NCBI GenBank assembly: GCA_025449115.1
Contig: JAHLKC010000147.1
Coordinates: 34,888 to 98,887 of the forward strand
Direction of reading: 5' to 3'
Origin: Chytridium lagenaria
Lineage: Eukaryota; Chytridiomycota; Chytridiomycetes; Chytridiales; Chytridiaceae
Length of the DNA: 64,000 nucleotides
A program made the translations under genes and the position numbers. Positions 33,871 to 45,800 of the stretch are shown in pieces; position 1 is the stretch's first letter; each line of letters opens with the position of its first letter. A model generated the notes under the pieces. That model made no database searches. It had not been told where the DNA came from and saw nothing but the letters and a program-made list of their open reading frames with translations.

Positions 33871-35499
33871 GACGTGAACCAATGCCGCACAACATAAGCT
33901 ATAATTTTATTATCAGCAGACTTTTCTAAAGGATTTTGGTACTTGGTGGTGTATTACATTAGTAGGGATGACCAACATGGTGAAGACAGTACAGGGGACT
34001 CAGATGATGAGCCGTCACGTACCAATATGCTCAGCCGGAGAAAAAAACCACTAACCTCTAACCCAAAATATGTTTAAAGTCGTCTTTAGCGTCTCTTGCA
34101 AACGCTTTTGTTATCTACGATCCCACTGCTGCCCCAAACAACCTAGTAACGACACAGGGTATACCTGCCTCTCAGGCTGTCATATACCTACAGCAAATAA
34201 AGTTAATTCCAAGTGATTGGCCGTCAGAGGACCCTCACTTGACGAACTCTGTTGGTAAGCTTTTGAACAATTGCTTGACTCATTCCAAGTCAACGTTGAA
34301 GCGCAAGGTGTATTCAGTTTTTTGCAAATTACACTTACAAAACTTTTCCGCAGATTAAAGAAGGTTGTAAAAAGCATTTCTGGGCAAGAGCATATCCCCA
34401 ATTGCTTCTGTTCTTGCTAGCTGTAATGGCCAGGAAGTCACGGAACACACAAGTTAACGAGCGGCTCGTCTTATAAGTAAAAAGTTCTGACTTTCTCAAT
34501 ATAACACAGTAAAAGATGATTACATTGTGTATATTGCAAAACTCGTAACTTGCGAGAACCCTACGACTCGAATCCTGGATAAAGACATTGACCTTGACGA
34601 ACTAAGTCTTTGCATGGAAGCAAACTGTAATGTGCATTCTTGAACAGGTCAAATCATTATTTATTCTTTTATTTATTTCTATTGACTGATGGACCTTTTT
34701 GCATTTAGGATTCTTATAAATTTCAACACTTACCTTGCAGAACCAACCCCAAACGCACCTCACCATCCCCAAACACTATCCGTTGCAATACCGGCAAAAT
34801 CGGAAAGCATGATCCCTGTTGTCACCAAAGGCAGAAGTGGGCATGACTCTTGACTTACGAGTCACCTTTTATGTTGTTCTCTACCAACTCTTAGCAGAGG
34901 GGTGCCATAGAGAAATTTACAATACGCTAACTTAGTATGTGTTTAACTCATTTATAGGTAGACTCATTACCCTAATTTTTATTTGATAAGCAATGACATC
35001 TTGTGATCTCCTCCTGTGGACACAAGTCTTGGCAGTTCACCCAGAGATTTCACATGAACAGCTCATACGACTACATTGTTCAGTTGAGCAAAGTATACTG
35101 TTGTAGATTCTCTGACAATATATAGGGACGTTAGTTGTTCTGTGGAATAGTTGACAATATATAGGGACGTTAGTTGTTCTGTGGAATAGTTGACATATTA
35201 AATCCAAAACCTTTGTTACAGCGTCAACGATTGTATTGATAACGTATTTTTCTAGCTTGTCCATTGTCGTGTTTTGTTTTTTTGTTTATAAATTGGAACA
35301 TGGCACGCTATCTGCCGTCCACATTGTTATAATTGTATTTCGTCAATGTTTTAATATGATAATACAGGACTGGTATAAAGACAAAATTGGGCCAGCCAAG
35401 TGTAACCCTAATAGAAAAGTAAAAAAAAAAACATAAAAAGGCTACACCCATATCCACAACATTAAAAAGCGCCTAAGCACTCACAAGACCATCCAGTCA
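33871..35499. other. Gene-poor stretch
   Basis: No supported gene. A + strand block near 34190-34330 translates to IPSDWPSEDPHLTNSVGKLL and SKSTLKRKV, which looks like protein but cannot be placed and soon meets stops. It also contains the 39-bp tandem repeat. Confidence 0.5.
35113..35190. repeat. Perfect 39-bp tandem duplication
   Basis: The unit starting TGACAATATATAGGGACGTT at 35113 is repeated exactly at 35152. Confidence 0.95.
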
Positions 35500-37384
35500 T
35501 CACCCTACAATCCCAAACGCATTTCTCACGCAAATAGGACACCGTCCCTCCGTCCCTCAACACGTTCCTTTACAATCCATTCATCGACACACTCAACATG
35601 AAACATATGTCCACACACCAACTCTCGAACCCGTTCACCCTTCTCCATCTCCCCCAAACAAATCACACACCCCGTCACATCAAACACGGGTGCAAGTGTA
35701 TCATGTTGATGATGATTAAAGACTTGAAGGATGAGTTCCATGGCAGGTGAATCGTCGGATTGGTCATTGCAGGCCGTGTCTTGGGGTTCGTCGATGGTGA
35801 AGACGCGGGAGAATCTGTTGAGAAGGAGGTGGGTGTTTGAAGCGCGGACGGATTCTTTTGAGGCGCTGATGGTGCTTGAGGAGGAGACGGTGTCGGAGAA
35901 TGGTGTGGAGAAGGGGTCTTGGAGGGTTGTTGTTGAGAGACGGGAACGGCGGAAAGCGGATTGGTCGATGGATGTTCGGGGGTGGGGAGGGAGGTCTGGA
36001 GAGAAAGGGGGTGGTGTTGAGGGTGGTTGGATTGGGACAAAGTAGGAACCGTGGGAGAGATGACGTTGATGAAGGGGGTGTTGAGGGATTTGAGGGAGGG
36101 TAGGGGAGGGCATGAGGGGTGTAGAGGTACGTTTTGTTTCAACGGTGGATGATGGTGGTTGGGAGGTTGGACGGGTTGGTTGTTGACGAGAGGAAGCGAC
36201 AGAGATCATGGAAGATCGGAAAGGTGTTTCATTGCTGACGCGAGATGCTGGGAAATTGTTTTCTTGGTCCGTGTCGCTGTCTTTGGGTTGATGGAACAGC
36301 ACAGTAAGGTTGATGGAGGCAGGATGTGGAATACAAGGCATGCAGGGGTGGAGGATGTGGTAGATGGGCCAGTATAGGATGTAGAGGATGGTGAAGACGA
36401 CTAAACTTGCGATGCAGATGCTGACAATGTCAATGATCGCGACGGCGAATGGTCCGGAAAGAACTGGATTACCAAAATAGCATATTTTCATGGTTAACAT
36501 CAAAGTTGGGCGCGTCAAGACTTAAACATGAAAACTTACAGAGATGGACCATGAAGGTATTCCAGAACACGGGATCGGCGGTTTTGCAAATGGAGGGTCG
36601 TGAAAGAATAATGAACCCCAGGATTGTACTAATGCTACGGAGAAAATCGATAAATACCATTATAATACATCTTCAATGGATTCATAAACAACGATAATCA
36701 TCATAACGAAAAGAATCCTTACCATTCAACCACAACCGCAAATCCCACAACAACTGCCCAACCTTCACCCACCGCCCAGCCGCCTCCCCACTCACTCTCT
36801 CCAACACCTTCCCAAACCTCTTTCCCCCTTCTTCACCTCCCCTCTCCCACCACACAACCTCTCCAAACCCATGCACCACAACCACCAGATACAACACATG
36901 GCACCGACCGCCATGCCGAGGTTAATGAAATAAGGGATTCACAGCGCGGTGAGGCTGGTGTATCGTCGGGGAGCGAGAGATGACGGGATAACATGAGGGG
37001 AAGGATGAGAAGCCAGGTGAGGTTTGGGATGCTAGGTTTTGTTAGGGATGTGAGGAAATCAGCAATGGTGACTTTACCCTAAACAAAGATACTCATAGGG
37101 AAGAGTGAACGAAAGAGCTTGGAAGGAGTGGTGGATGACCGTAATGTGGATAATGTTGGTAATGGAGTGTAGGATGATGTACAGTGATTTCTGGGACTGT
37201 GGGGTTGGTGATCATGTAGAGGGAGAGGAGGGAGAGGACGTTCGGTAGTGGCATTGTTGTTGTTGGTTGCGGGTAATGGTGAATGATGGTATGAATGGTG
37301 ACTTGTGAGTGCTGTTGCTGTTGAAGAGGACGATGAAAGTGGTGCCGAGGATGCCCATTCCGTCATTCCTCCTTTGATGTTCAT
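35500..37384 (-). CDS. Membrane-anchored RING-H2 finger protein (putative E3 ubiquitin ligase)
   Basis: The C-terminus has a RING-H2 core, CVICLGEMEKGERVRELVCGHMFHVECVDEW. The last zinc pair, CPIC, is present but one base out of frame, at about 35525-35545, leading to a stop at 35500. Upstream exons give hydrophobic stretches (AIIDIVSICIASLVVFTILY and FIDFLRSISTILGFIIL) consistent with several membrane segments. An intron at about 36473-36541 (donor CTCT|GTAAGTTTTC, acceptor AATCCAG) joins them in phase. The middle is Pro/Ser-rich. The N-terminal part (37079-37384) is Ser/Thr/Pro-rich and followed by an in-frame TAG at 37079-37081, which may belong to an intron ending TTTGTTTAG. The family transfers ubiquitin at membranes; the substrate is unknown. 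Exon borders upstream of 36660 are uncertain. Confidence 0.68.
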
Positions 37385-37779
37385 GCATTGGAGAGGCCGT
37401 CATTGCATGATCGTTCCTCTTGCAGTCTAATCTCAAACGGCCACTTGGCGAAACCAGCAAAGAAAAGAAAAAAATTAACGAGCATGTGACACAAAATGAC
37501 GTTGCACAACGTGTACCAAGACTCAGTCACCATCTCTTAATTCCGTTCAACAAAGATAAACCCAGATGGCTGGATCATAAGAATGAAAAACTTCGTTCTT
37601 CCTTGGCTTTTTTGGACCAGAAAGCAAGTAAAGCGATAAAATAATAACTCCAATCATCAAATAAAAAGACTCAGCGGGATAAAATATGGTTTTTTCTTTA
37701 GAAAAAAAAATCCAGAACGACTTGCTCAAAAGTTAACCCAGTTATTCAGAGAAACACACACATCCAAAAACAAAAATCC

Positions 37780-39037
37780 TCACCCCCTCCTCTCCACATC
37801 ATCCTCAATCTCAATCCCCTGTCCCAACAACGGTCTCCTCTCCCCCTCCTCCGGTACAATCGGCGGGGCACCCGCATCCGGAATCCTCACATACCCCTCC
37901 CTCTCCGTGACCGAATAAAACAGACACAAAAGGAGCAGCAGAAACTGAAACGACCCACTCGCAAGGAACGCGATCCATGACGTCCAATCGGTTCCAGGTT
38001 GCAACGAAATGGAATAGACAAGAATAAAGTTTCCTATAACGTTACATGAGAAAACGACGCGCAAGACGAGTGGGGGGGTTACCTGGACATTGCATGATAA
38101 GAGTAAGAACACTCAAAGCTCCAGGTGCCTAACGAAAAAAAAAAAAAACACCATCAATACATCATCACCTATATCAACACCTACCCTATCCTTCACCGTC
38201 CTCCAAATCTGCGGCAAATACTGTACAAGCGTCATCCCAAGACTCACCATCCCCAACCCCCCATCGTCCCCACCGTCATCGTCTCCCACTGCATCACCAA
38301 ACACGCTACAACGAGTAGCGCCACAGCAACCCCCCAGTAAATCATGAAACGGAGGACTTGGAGGTTCGCACGAATTCAGGGTCGTGGAGGAGAGGCGTGT
38401 CTGGTTGTTTTGGGTGGTAGATGAAGAACAGGGAGATGCTTTTGGCGTTAGAGAAGGGAGGGATTGGGGGGCTTACAGGTAGTGAAGCAGAGGAATTGGA
38501 CAAAGATTTGGGTGAAACCGAGTGTGTTTTGGATGCATGAGAAGAGGGTGGACTGGAGAACATGTTTAGACGTCTTTTTAAAGTTCGTTATTACCTCTGT
38601 AAAGCAACAAGCAATCTATCAAAAAAAAAACATCTAATCAGCATGATACCAAAAAAAACACCACTCACATTCCCAGCCTGCTGCAACACAATTGTCGCTA
38701 TAATTGCTACATTCCCAAAACTTCCTAAAAACAAAAACCACACCGAAAGTCCAAGGCTCGTCTTTGACTTTATGATTTTCAGGAACTGAGCGGTTTAGAA
38801 GGGGGATAAGGGGGAGCAGTACCTGTGGAAGATAGGATACAAGTAGCCCTGTTATGATAAAGGCACCAGCCCCAACTTTAATGCTGCATCTTCATCGTCG
38901 TCGGTTGGGCATGTGGAGGTGGTGTTGTGGGAGGTGATGGGGTGGGGTGTCCATGCGGAGAAGGGGTTGGACATTATTTTTTGAAGAGACAAATCTTGAA
39001 TTTGTGATGGGTCGGGTGATGGAGGCGTTTTGGACAA
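37780..39037 (-). CDS. PQ-loop repeat membrane protein
   Basis: Two PQ-loop repeats are readable: VGAGAFIITGLLVSYLPQFL followed by SKTSLGLSVWFLFLGSFGN (38700-38890), and LGMTLVQYLPQIWRTVKDR followed by APGALSVLTLIMQCPG across an intron (38090-38260). Exons also encode CIQNTLGFTQIFVQFLCF and VLRFMIYWGVAVALLVVACL, so six to seven membrane spans are likely. Introns are short: GTACTG...CTCAG, GTAAGCC...AAAAG, GTAGGTG...CGTTAG, GTAACCC...TATAG. The C-terminus has RRPLLGQGIEIEDD, a cytosolic acidic tail. The family includes vacuolar/lysosomal amino-acid exporters and KDEL/SWEET relatives; the substrate here is unknown. Two single-base frame changes (near 38880 and 38360) are needed. Confidence 0.78.
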
Positions 39038-39368
39038 ATTGGTATGTTTGTCACATCACTGACATCTGGATATCCTTCAAGACATCATAACGTGATCGTA
39101 TACCAACTACTTTTTTAAGTCGATGAAAGAGTTACGATGAAAGACCATCCCCATAGCACTTGGCTTGGCCACCTGCACTAAACCAAAACTACAATACATC
39201 TACAAACACGACTGCACCTCAAGCCCATCGTCAACATCAAAACCAACTATATTGACCATCTTAGCCAAGGCAAAAACATATCAAGAACAACAACAAAATC
39301 CAGGGGGGCAAAAAAAAAAAACACACATAAAACACAAGAGATACGTTTTCCCAAAAAAGAATATACAA

Positions 39369-42205
39369 TCACTCTGGCCTCAACACAATCGCCGTCCTGC
39401 AAGGCACATAAACCTGCAAAAACCTCGGTCTCCCACTCCACTCCTCCCCCGTCGTGAAATACGGGATAGTCTCATCAATCCTTCCTTGTCCGCCAAACGT
39501 TTGTTATCCGTGTTGAGTACAATTTTATGTCTAAAGGGGAAAAGAAGAAGAAAAAGGTGCGCCGTTGTTAACGAAAAAAAAAAAAGAAGGAAAGAGGGAT
39601 TCAAAAGAAACAATGTGGACGAATATAGGTAGTTATGCTTACGCTTCAGCCCAAGGTGTTCCAATCCTGTAATCCGTGAAGACTTTGTGGGATGAAAGTT
39701 GAAAATCCATAAAAGACCACCACGTTCAAACGCAATGATTTTATCAGACTCGTGTTTAAGGCTCACAAACTAACAAACAAAAAAAATTAGTCGGGAAACA
39801 AAGAACACAAGGGTATCTTACCTGTCCCGTCGTCAACCACTCAAACCTCGACTCAAGTTCATGCATCGCCGCATCAAACTCATTCAAATACTTGTATCTC
39901 AACAAATGATCATCCGCAAGATTAAACTGTCTCCTCGCATAATGAAAGCTGCTGTTGTTCCCAGCCCTCGGGAAATCCAACCACTCGGGGTGTCCAAATT
40001 CATTCCCAATGAAATTCAGGTACCCCTCGCCTCCAAGTCCATACGTGATAAGTCGAATCATCTTGTGGAAGAGATAACCCGCGTTCAATGATGGGGGTCA
40101 TGGGACTGAGGTCGGACATGTAGTCGTACATTTCCTTGTCCATGAGCCAGAAAGCGAGGGTTTTATCACCGACTAGAGCTTGGTCGTGGGACTCGGCGTA
40201 GGCAATAGCAGGTTCCTTGGCAAGGAGTGTTAATTGAGTGGAAGGAATAAGGAACAGAGATAATGAATATTTACCTTCCATCTCCTGTTGGTCAACGTGT
40301 GGGTGATGTTGCCCATATCCCACTCATCGTCCTACCAACATCCAATTAGATAAAACAACAAACGAAACGTGAAAAGGTTTACGCACCGAAGTCTCCTTCA
40401 AAAGCTTAATCCACATATCGGGCACAGCCATCGCAAGACGATAATCAAACCCAACACCTCCGTCCTCAATAGGACGACAAAGGGTAGGCATCCCAGACAC
40501 ATCTTTAACATAAACTCAATCAGTATCCCCACATCACAAAAACTTCCAAAAACAAGCCTACCTTCAGCAATTGTAATGATATGCGGGTGAAGCTCATGCA
40601 TGATATGGTTCGCCTAAACCAAAAAAAAGGGTGGTCAATCCCCCACATTCTCTAAACCAACAAAAAAAAGACGGAACCTTACCAGCATGAGATAAATCAC
40701 CGCCTCAAGATCGACACCTGCATTAAAGTACTCATCGTAATTGGCCGCTGAAGCCCGTCCCAATCCCATGATGCACGTAAAGCATGCTCGTGACGCCATC
40801 AAAACGGAACCCGTCAAACTTGTATTCCCTCAACCAGTAGCGAAGGTTGGAAAGAAGGAAACGCAGACTCGTAGTGAGAGTAGTTGAAAAGCCTGCAATT
40901 AAGGCGTAAGTAAATCAGGGGGGGTTAAAGTAGAATTCCTAACCTACTATCCCAGAGTTCATGCCTTCCCTTTGCACCCTCATGGAAATACTGATGATCT
41001 AACACGCCACGCAAAAAGGAAAGGAAAGGAAAGAAAAGGACGAAAGTCAGCACCCACTTCCATCTCCACAAACCAAAACACTCACCTGTCCCATCAAACA
41101 TATTCAATCCATCCAACACATTCTTACTCGCATGCGAATGCACCACATCCAACAACACGGTAATTCCCATACCATGCGCCTCATCAATCAACGCCATAAG
41201 CTGCTCTGGTGTCCCACATCGACTGCTCGGCGCAAAGAAGTTCGTCACCTGGTATCCAAAACTCGCATAATAAGGATGCTCCATCACAGCCATCAACTGA
41301 ATCACATTGTATCCCAGTTTCTTGATGCGTGGAAGGACGTTGGCTGTGAATTCAGGGTACGTCGAAACACGGCCTTCAGGGGATGAAATGCCGACTATAT
41401 CATTCCGAAAATTCAGTACATCATGTTGATTGAGATGGTGGGGAAAGGAATCTCACCATGAGCTTCGTAGATACGAAGAGATTTGGGACGAGCCGGTTGC
41501 GCATGCTTGAAGACATACTTTGTGGGAGGGTTCCAAAACACACCCTCATAAACGGGGCTTACATCCAGATTCTGTGTCGCCCTCCTGATATAAGCGGGGA
41601 TCCGTTCAATCCGTTCTCCCGAAGGCGTGACCATGGAGATCTTGACTTTGGTATCATGCGGGATGACGGGGACACCACCCACATGCAAAAGCTCCACCTC
41701 CCACACCCCAAACTCGTTCTTTTTCAACGGATGAGCTTCACGGTTCCAATCGTCTACAAAAGAATATCAGCCATTGAATATGGAGGTGGGGAAGACTCAC
41801 TAAACTCTCCAATGAGACTCGCAGAAACAGCATTGGGAGCCCCATTCTCTGTAAGTGATGGACTTTTCAGTGACGTTGAATCCGAGCTTTTCGTAGCCAA
41901 GAGTGTAGTTGTCGAGACTCTGTTCTCCTTGTTCAATCTTTGAGATCCAGTCGCTAAAGAGACGGTGTCTGTTGTGTTGTATGTGATGTTGTTGTGGTTA
42001 TAAAGGGTGGAGTCAATGCTGTGGTTATGGAGAGTGGAGATGGTATAAGTGTTTACCTGTACTCAATGGCACCCTTGTAAGGGGTGAGGTAAGGATCGTC
42101 AACGATCACAGGCAGTTCCTGCACAGCCTGGGTTGCCATCTTTTTGAGAGTAGTAGAAGTGTTGGAGGATGGCGCGGGTGCATGATGAGTCATTGCAGTA
42201 AGCAT
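39369..42205 (-). CDS. GLC3: 1,4-alpha-glucan (glycogen) branching enzyme, GH13
   Basis: Moves alpha-1,4 chains to alpha-1,6 positions on glycogen in the cytosol. An N-terminal CBM48-like region ([16 protein letters not shown]) is followed by the GH13_8 barrel with all signature regions. These are [12 protein letters not shown], the YYASFGYQV block, region [12 protein letters not shown] (near 41110), region [14 protein letters not shown] (near 40800), region III IITIAEDVSG (near 40580) and region [14 protein letters not shown] (near 40190). [14 protein letters not shown] follows near 40000. The C-terminal beta domain ends [14 protein letters not shown]. There are about ten short introns. One frame break is clear: the conserved REWAPNAV reads REWG then shifts, because of an extra G in the run complementary to 41840-41843. 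Start is the ATG at 42205 or 42193. A copia element begins 335 bp upstream. Confidence 0.92.
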
Positions 42206-42534
42206 TTGATACGCCAATAATGAATGATGTGTAGTATGTGGTAGTATGTAGTATGGATAGATAGATAGAATGGATAGAGGGTGGGATAGAAAGAGGATAA
42301 GGAGCAATAAAAGTAATTAATCAATGGGGATGGGGCAGTAAATAAATTCTTATAATAATAATAATACACACTACTACTATATACTCTCTCATAATAAAGT
42401 AATAACAATACAGTATTTATGTATTATTTACTTAATATGTATATAGGGTTATAATATTTATATAACAACTTTGTGAATAATTAACTTTATGTACATATTT
42501 ATTATCGATGGATGTATTTATTTGTATATTATAA
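42206..42534 (-). other. Upstream region of GLC3
   Basis: AT-rich, with short ATA and GATA microsatellites (TAGATAGATAGAATGG near 42255; ATAATAATAATA near 42355). It is bounded by the ATTAC target copy of copia L. It must contain the native promoter, but no TATA box stands out. Confidence 0.5.
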
Positions 42535-42539
42535 ATTAC

Positions 42540-42772
42540 TTTTGAGATTTGTTTCTGCAAAGGTAAAGATTTATTACTGACGACTGCAGTCGCCCTTTTA
42601 TACCCGCGTGGTTCCCTCATATCAACCTTGTAATAAACCACAACACAATAAACAGAGGAATACTGCGGTATGCCGCAACCCTCAAATTGATAACCAATTA
42701 ACCGTTTCATCCTCCAATCTCACGGTTTCACCGAAACTCTCAGCCTTATGTCCCACCGACATATTCTCAACA
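42540..42772 (-). repeat. 3' LTR of copia L
   Basis: 233 bp, TTTTGAGATTTG...ATTCTCAACA as read on +. Near-identical to 48294-48525 with a few one-base differences. Confidence 0.93.
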
Positions 42773-42804
42773 CTCCCCTCGACTGCTGAAGTCAGTTCCT
42801 GAAT

Positions 42805-45800
42805 CTACTCCCCTGACGCGAAGCCACTGGAACCCACTGTCGCATTCCTAACTGTGTGCGAAACTTGACGAACGTAGGCTTGACGAGACCTTTCGTAAAG
42901 AAATCCGCATTTGTTCATGACTACGAACATCGTTGACCGTGACCACGCCGTTCTCGACAAGACTTCTAATGTAATGATGTCGAGGTTGATGTGCCGTTTT
43001 TTTGGTATAAATGTCGCTAACACACATTGCAATCACCCCACGATTGTCTTCATAGATGCGAATAGGAAGGTCAAGCTTGATGCTGAGCGCAAGGTATTAT
43101 TGGCGAGAGCTTGGATTTCGCGTCCTAATTCGCTAATGGCCATATACTCCGCCTCCGTTGCCGAGAGTGCGACAGAAGACGTTTTCGTCGATCTCCAGAC
43201 GATAGGCCACCGGCCAAAAGAATACAAAAACCAAGTTGAGAACACCCCGAGATGAACATTATAAGCACGTCGGCATAAGCAACCGGACTTGAAGATCCTG
43301 CGCAGAGAAGAAGATGCCGACATCGGGTTGTGACTTGAGGTACTGCAGAACGCCAAGAGCCGCTTGCCAGTGTGAAACTGAAGGAGCTTTCGCAAATCCA
43401 GAGGGTAACTTACTGCCACACTTAAATCTGGTCGTGTATTCATTGCCGCGTAATTGATGCAACCGATAATCTCAAGGTACTGTCGTGTTGAGACTGGTTC
43501 GTCGACCAATGCATCGAAAGCAGGATCACCTGGATCTCGTCGTTCTTGGAGTCGTAACTGTGCAGGTAGTGGAGTACTTTTGGGTCGTAAATTGGCGAGG
43601 TATCGTTCGTAGCGATTCAGGAGCTTCTTGACGTAAGCGGTTTGATGAAGAAAATGCCCTCACTTGTACGTTGGACTTGAATGCCAATACAGATGTGATG
43701 GAACCAACCTCGGTAATTTTGTAGAGCGTCTTAATGTATTCAATGGCTTCCTCGATGAGATCCAGGGGTCCAAGAAGGTTATATCATCCACGTAAATGGC
43801 GATGATGATAAGGCGTCCTTAACGAAGAGGTAGAAAATACATGGGTCGGCGCGAGATTGCTGGTAACCTTTCGTTTAAGCGATGTCACAAGCGTCTTCCA
43901 CCAGCACCGACCTCCTTGCCGGAGACCGTAGAGCCCCTTAAGCAGCCGCAAGACCTTCTTGGCGTATTTTGGAGATGCGTAGCCGGCCGGTTGTCGCATG
44001 TAGATTTCTTCATCGAGGTCACCGTAAAGGTAAGCCGTACTCACGTCAATTTGTCGTGTTTCCCAACCAAGTACCGCTGCCATTGCTAAGAGCCAACGAA
44101 AGCTTGCCCTCGCAGAACCGGTGAATAGGTTTCAAAGAAGTCAACCCCGTAAACTTGAGTGAAACCACGTGCCACCAAGCGTGCCTTGAACTTATCGACG
44201 GTCCATCCGCTTTGAGCTTAATTCGATAAACCCACTTGTTATCAACGATATTCACACCAGGCGGCGGGTCAACTAGTTCAAAATGTCCCATTGTCCAGGA
44301 GACTATTCCACTCCTTTTCTTCAGCCTCAAGCCACTGCGCCCGGTATTGTGAGTTCATGGCGGCATCACGATTTGGTGGGTCTGTGTCGCTAGGATCCAC
44401 TGTCAAGCCGAGGAAAGCCAAGGAGCGCGAATCAACATTATCGAAGGATATATCGAAGGTATACCCTGCTGCGTAGGGGTGAAGTTCTGAAATTCCCAGA
44501 CCCTATGGAACGTTTTGGCAGGCTGGGTGATTTGAACCAAGATAAGATTTGAAATGTTAGCAATTAAGAACCCTCCCTGAACTTGTCAGGTTGTCATCAT
44601 CAAAACTACAGCGTCGACAGGTATGTGCCTTCTGTAAAGCGCCCCCTTATCATATCACATAGATGCTTCGAACTATTCTCCCTACTATGCCGCTCCGCGC
44701 ACATAAGTAGTGCCTGGGGGTGGACCTTCATTGTACCCTAATGAAGGTTGGCCAAGCCGGCGCACTAGATGGGGAATGCCCTACCCATGTGCGAGAAGTT
44801 CAACGACGTCTTATGTAGGCGCATCCAGCATGAGGCTTCCCGACCCCATGCGCGCGTAGATGGGATTGGGTGGAGAGGGTGTAATTGGAAGAATGAGGGT
44901 CTTCGAAGAAGGTAGATAGATATGTGATATGATCATACTAAAAGTAAATGTAGACGTACCTTTATTGCTTCTTGTGCTTGCATAAGAGCGTCGTCAACAT
45001 TTTGTGGAGCGGGGTTGGTTGAAGAGATGTCCATGGGACCGGGGACTGGGTCGGTGGGTTGTGTCTCTAGTTGAACGACGGGGTCGACCTCCATGGGTGA
45101 TGGCGTATCATACTTCCGGGTCTGGTTGAGTGGGTTGACATTTGCTTGAGGAGGAGCTTCCTTGGGTAGTCGGGTTTTTTCGGGTACGGGCGGTCATCTT
45201 GTGTTGTGGTCCTATTTTTGGGGTGGTGAAGGTTTCAATAGGCAACGGAGCCTTAGGGATGTTGGGAACCGAAGGAAGGTTAGCAAGAGGATTTTGTGTA
45301 TTCGACGTAAACGGAGGTAGACGGGATGGGAAGGGGAGAGGCCGTAGACGGGAGAGATGCTGAAGGTACTCAGAGGTTGTTTGGTGAAGTTGTGAGAGAT
45401 CGTCTTTAGTATAAAGAGTGGGAGAGAGTGAGAGTGGAGCGGAGGGGATAGGAGGCCTAAGTATGACGGGAGGGAACGATGACTCGTTAAAGATGACGTC
45501 CTTCAGCCTTCTGGTTATTAATCTATTGGTTCGGAGGTCCAGCAGTCGAACTAGGGATTTTCCTTTGGGTGGATATACAACGCTGGGGAACTTCTGGCAC
45601 TGATCTTGAAGTTCCGTTCCTCTTTTGGAAGAAAGTACAGGCAACCTGAAACCGAAAACGCGAATATGAGAAACGAAGGGTGCTATCTGGAAGAAAGATT
45701 CGAAAGGAGAGTTAATGCCGCGGGAAGGGATAGGGAGGACGTTTTTGATTATGAGTGAGATGGGTAACGCCAGTATCCAATCACATGGAGAAAGGTTCGT

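Noticed and set aside
35731..36377. Open frames antisense to the RING gene
   Set aside because: Low-complexity shadows of the Ser/Pro-rich region with no motif of their own.
37079..37081. Reassigned TAG codon in the RING gene
   Set aside because: The TAG is the end of a good acceptor (TTTGTTTAG) or a single error; other genes use TAG as stop (MCM8, surface protein).
44520..44600. tRNA gene on the - strand from the GGTTCAAATC word
   Set aside because: No acceptor, anticodon or T-stem pairing could be built around it.
44480..44945. Spliceosomal intron in copia L (AAG|GTACGT ... TTTCAG)
   Set aside because: Joining at those sites leaves the RT in the wrong frame; kept only as an unexplained insertion.
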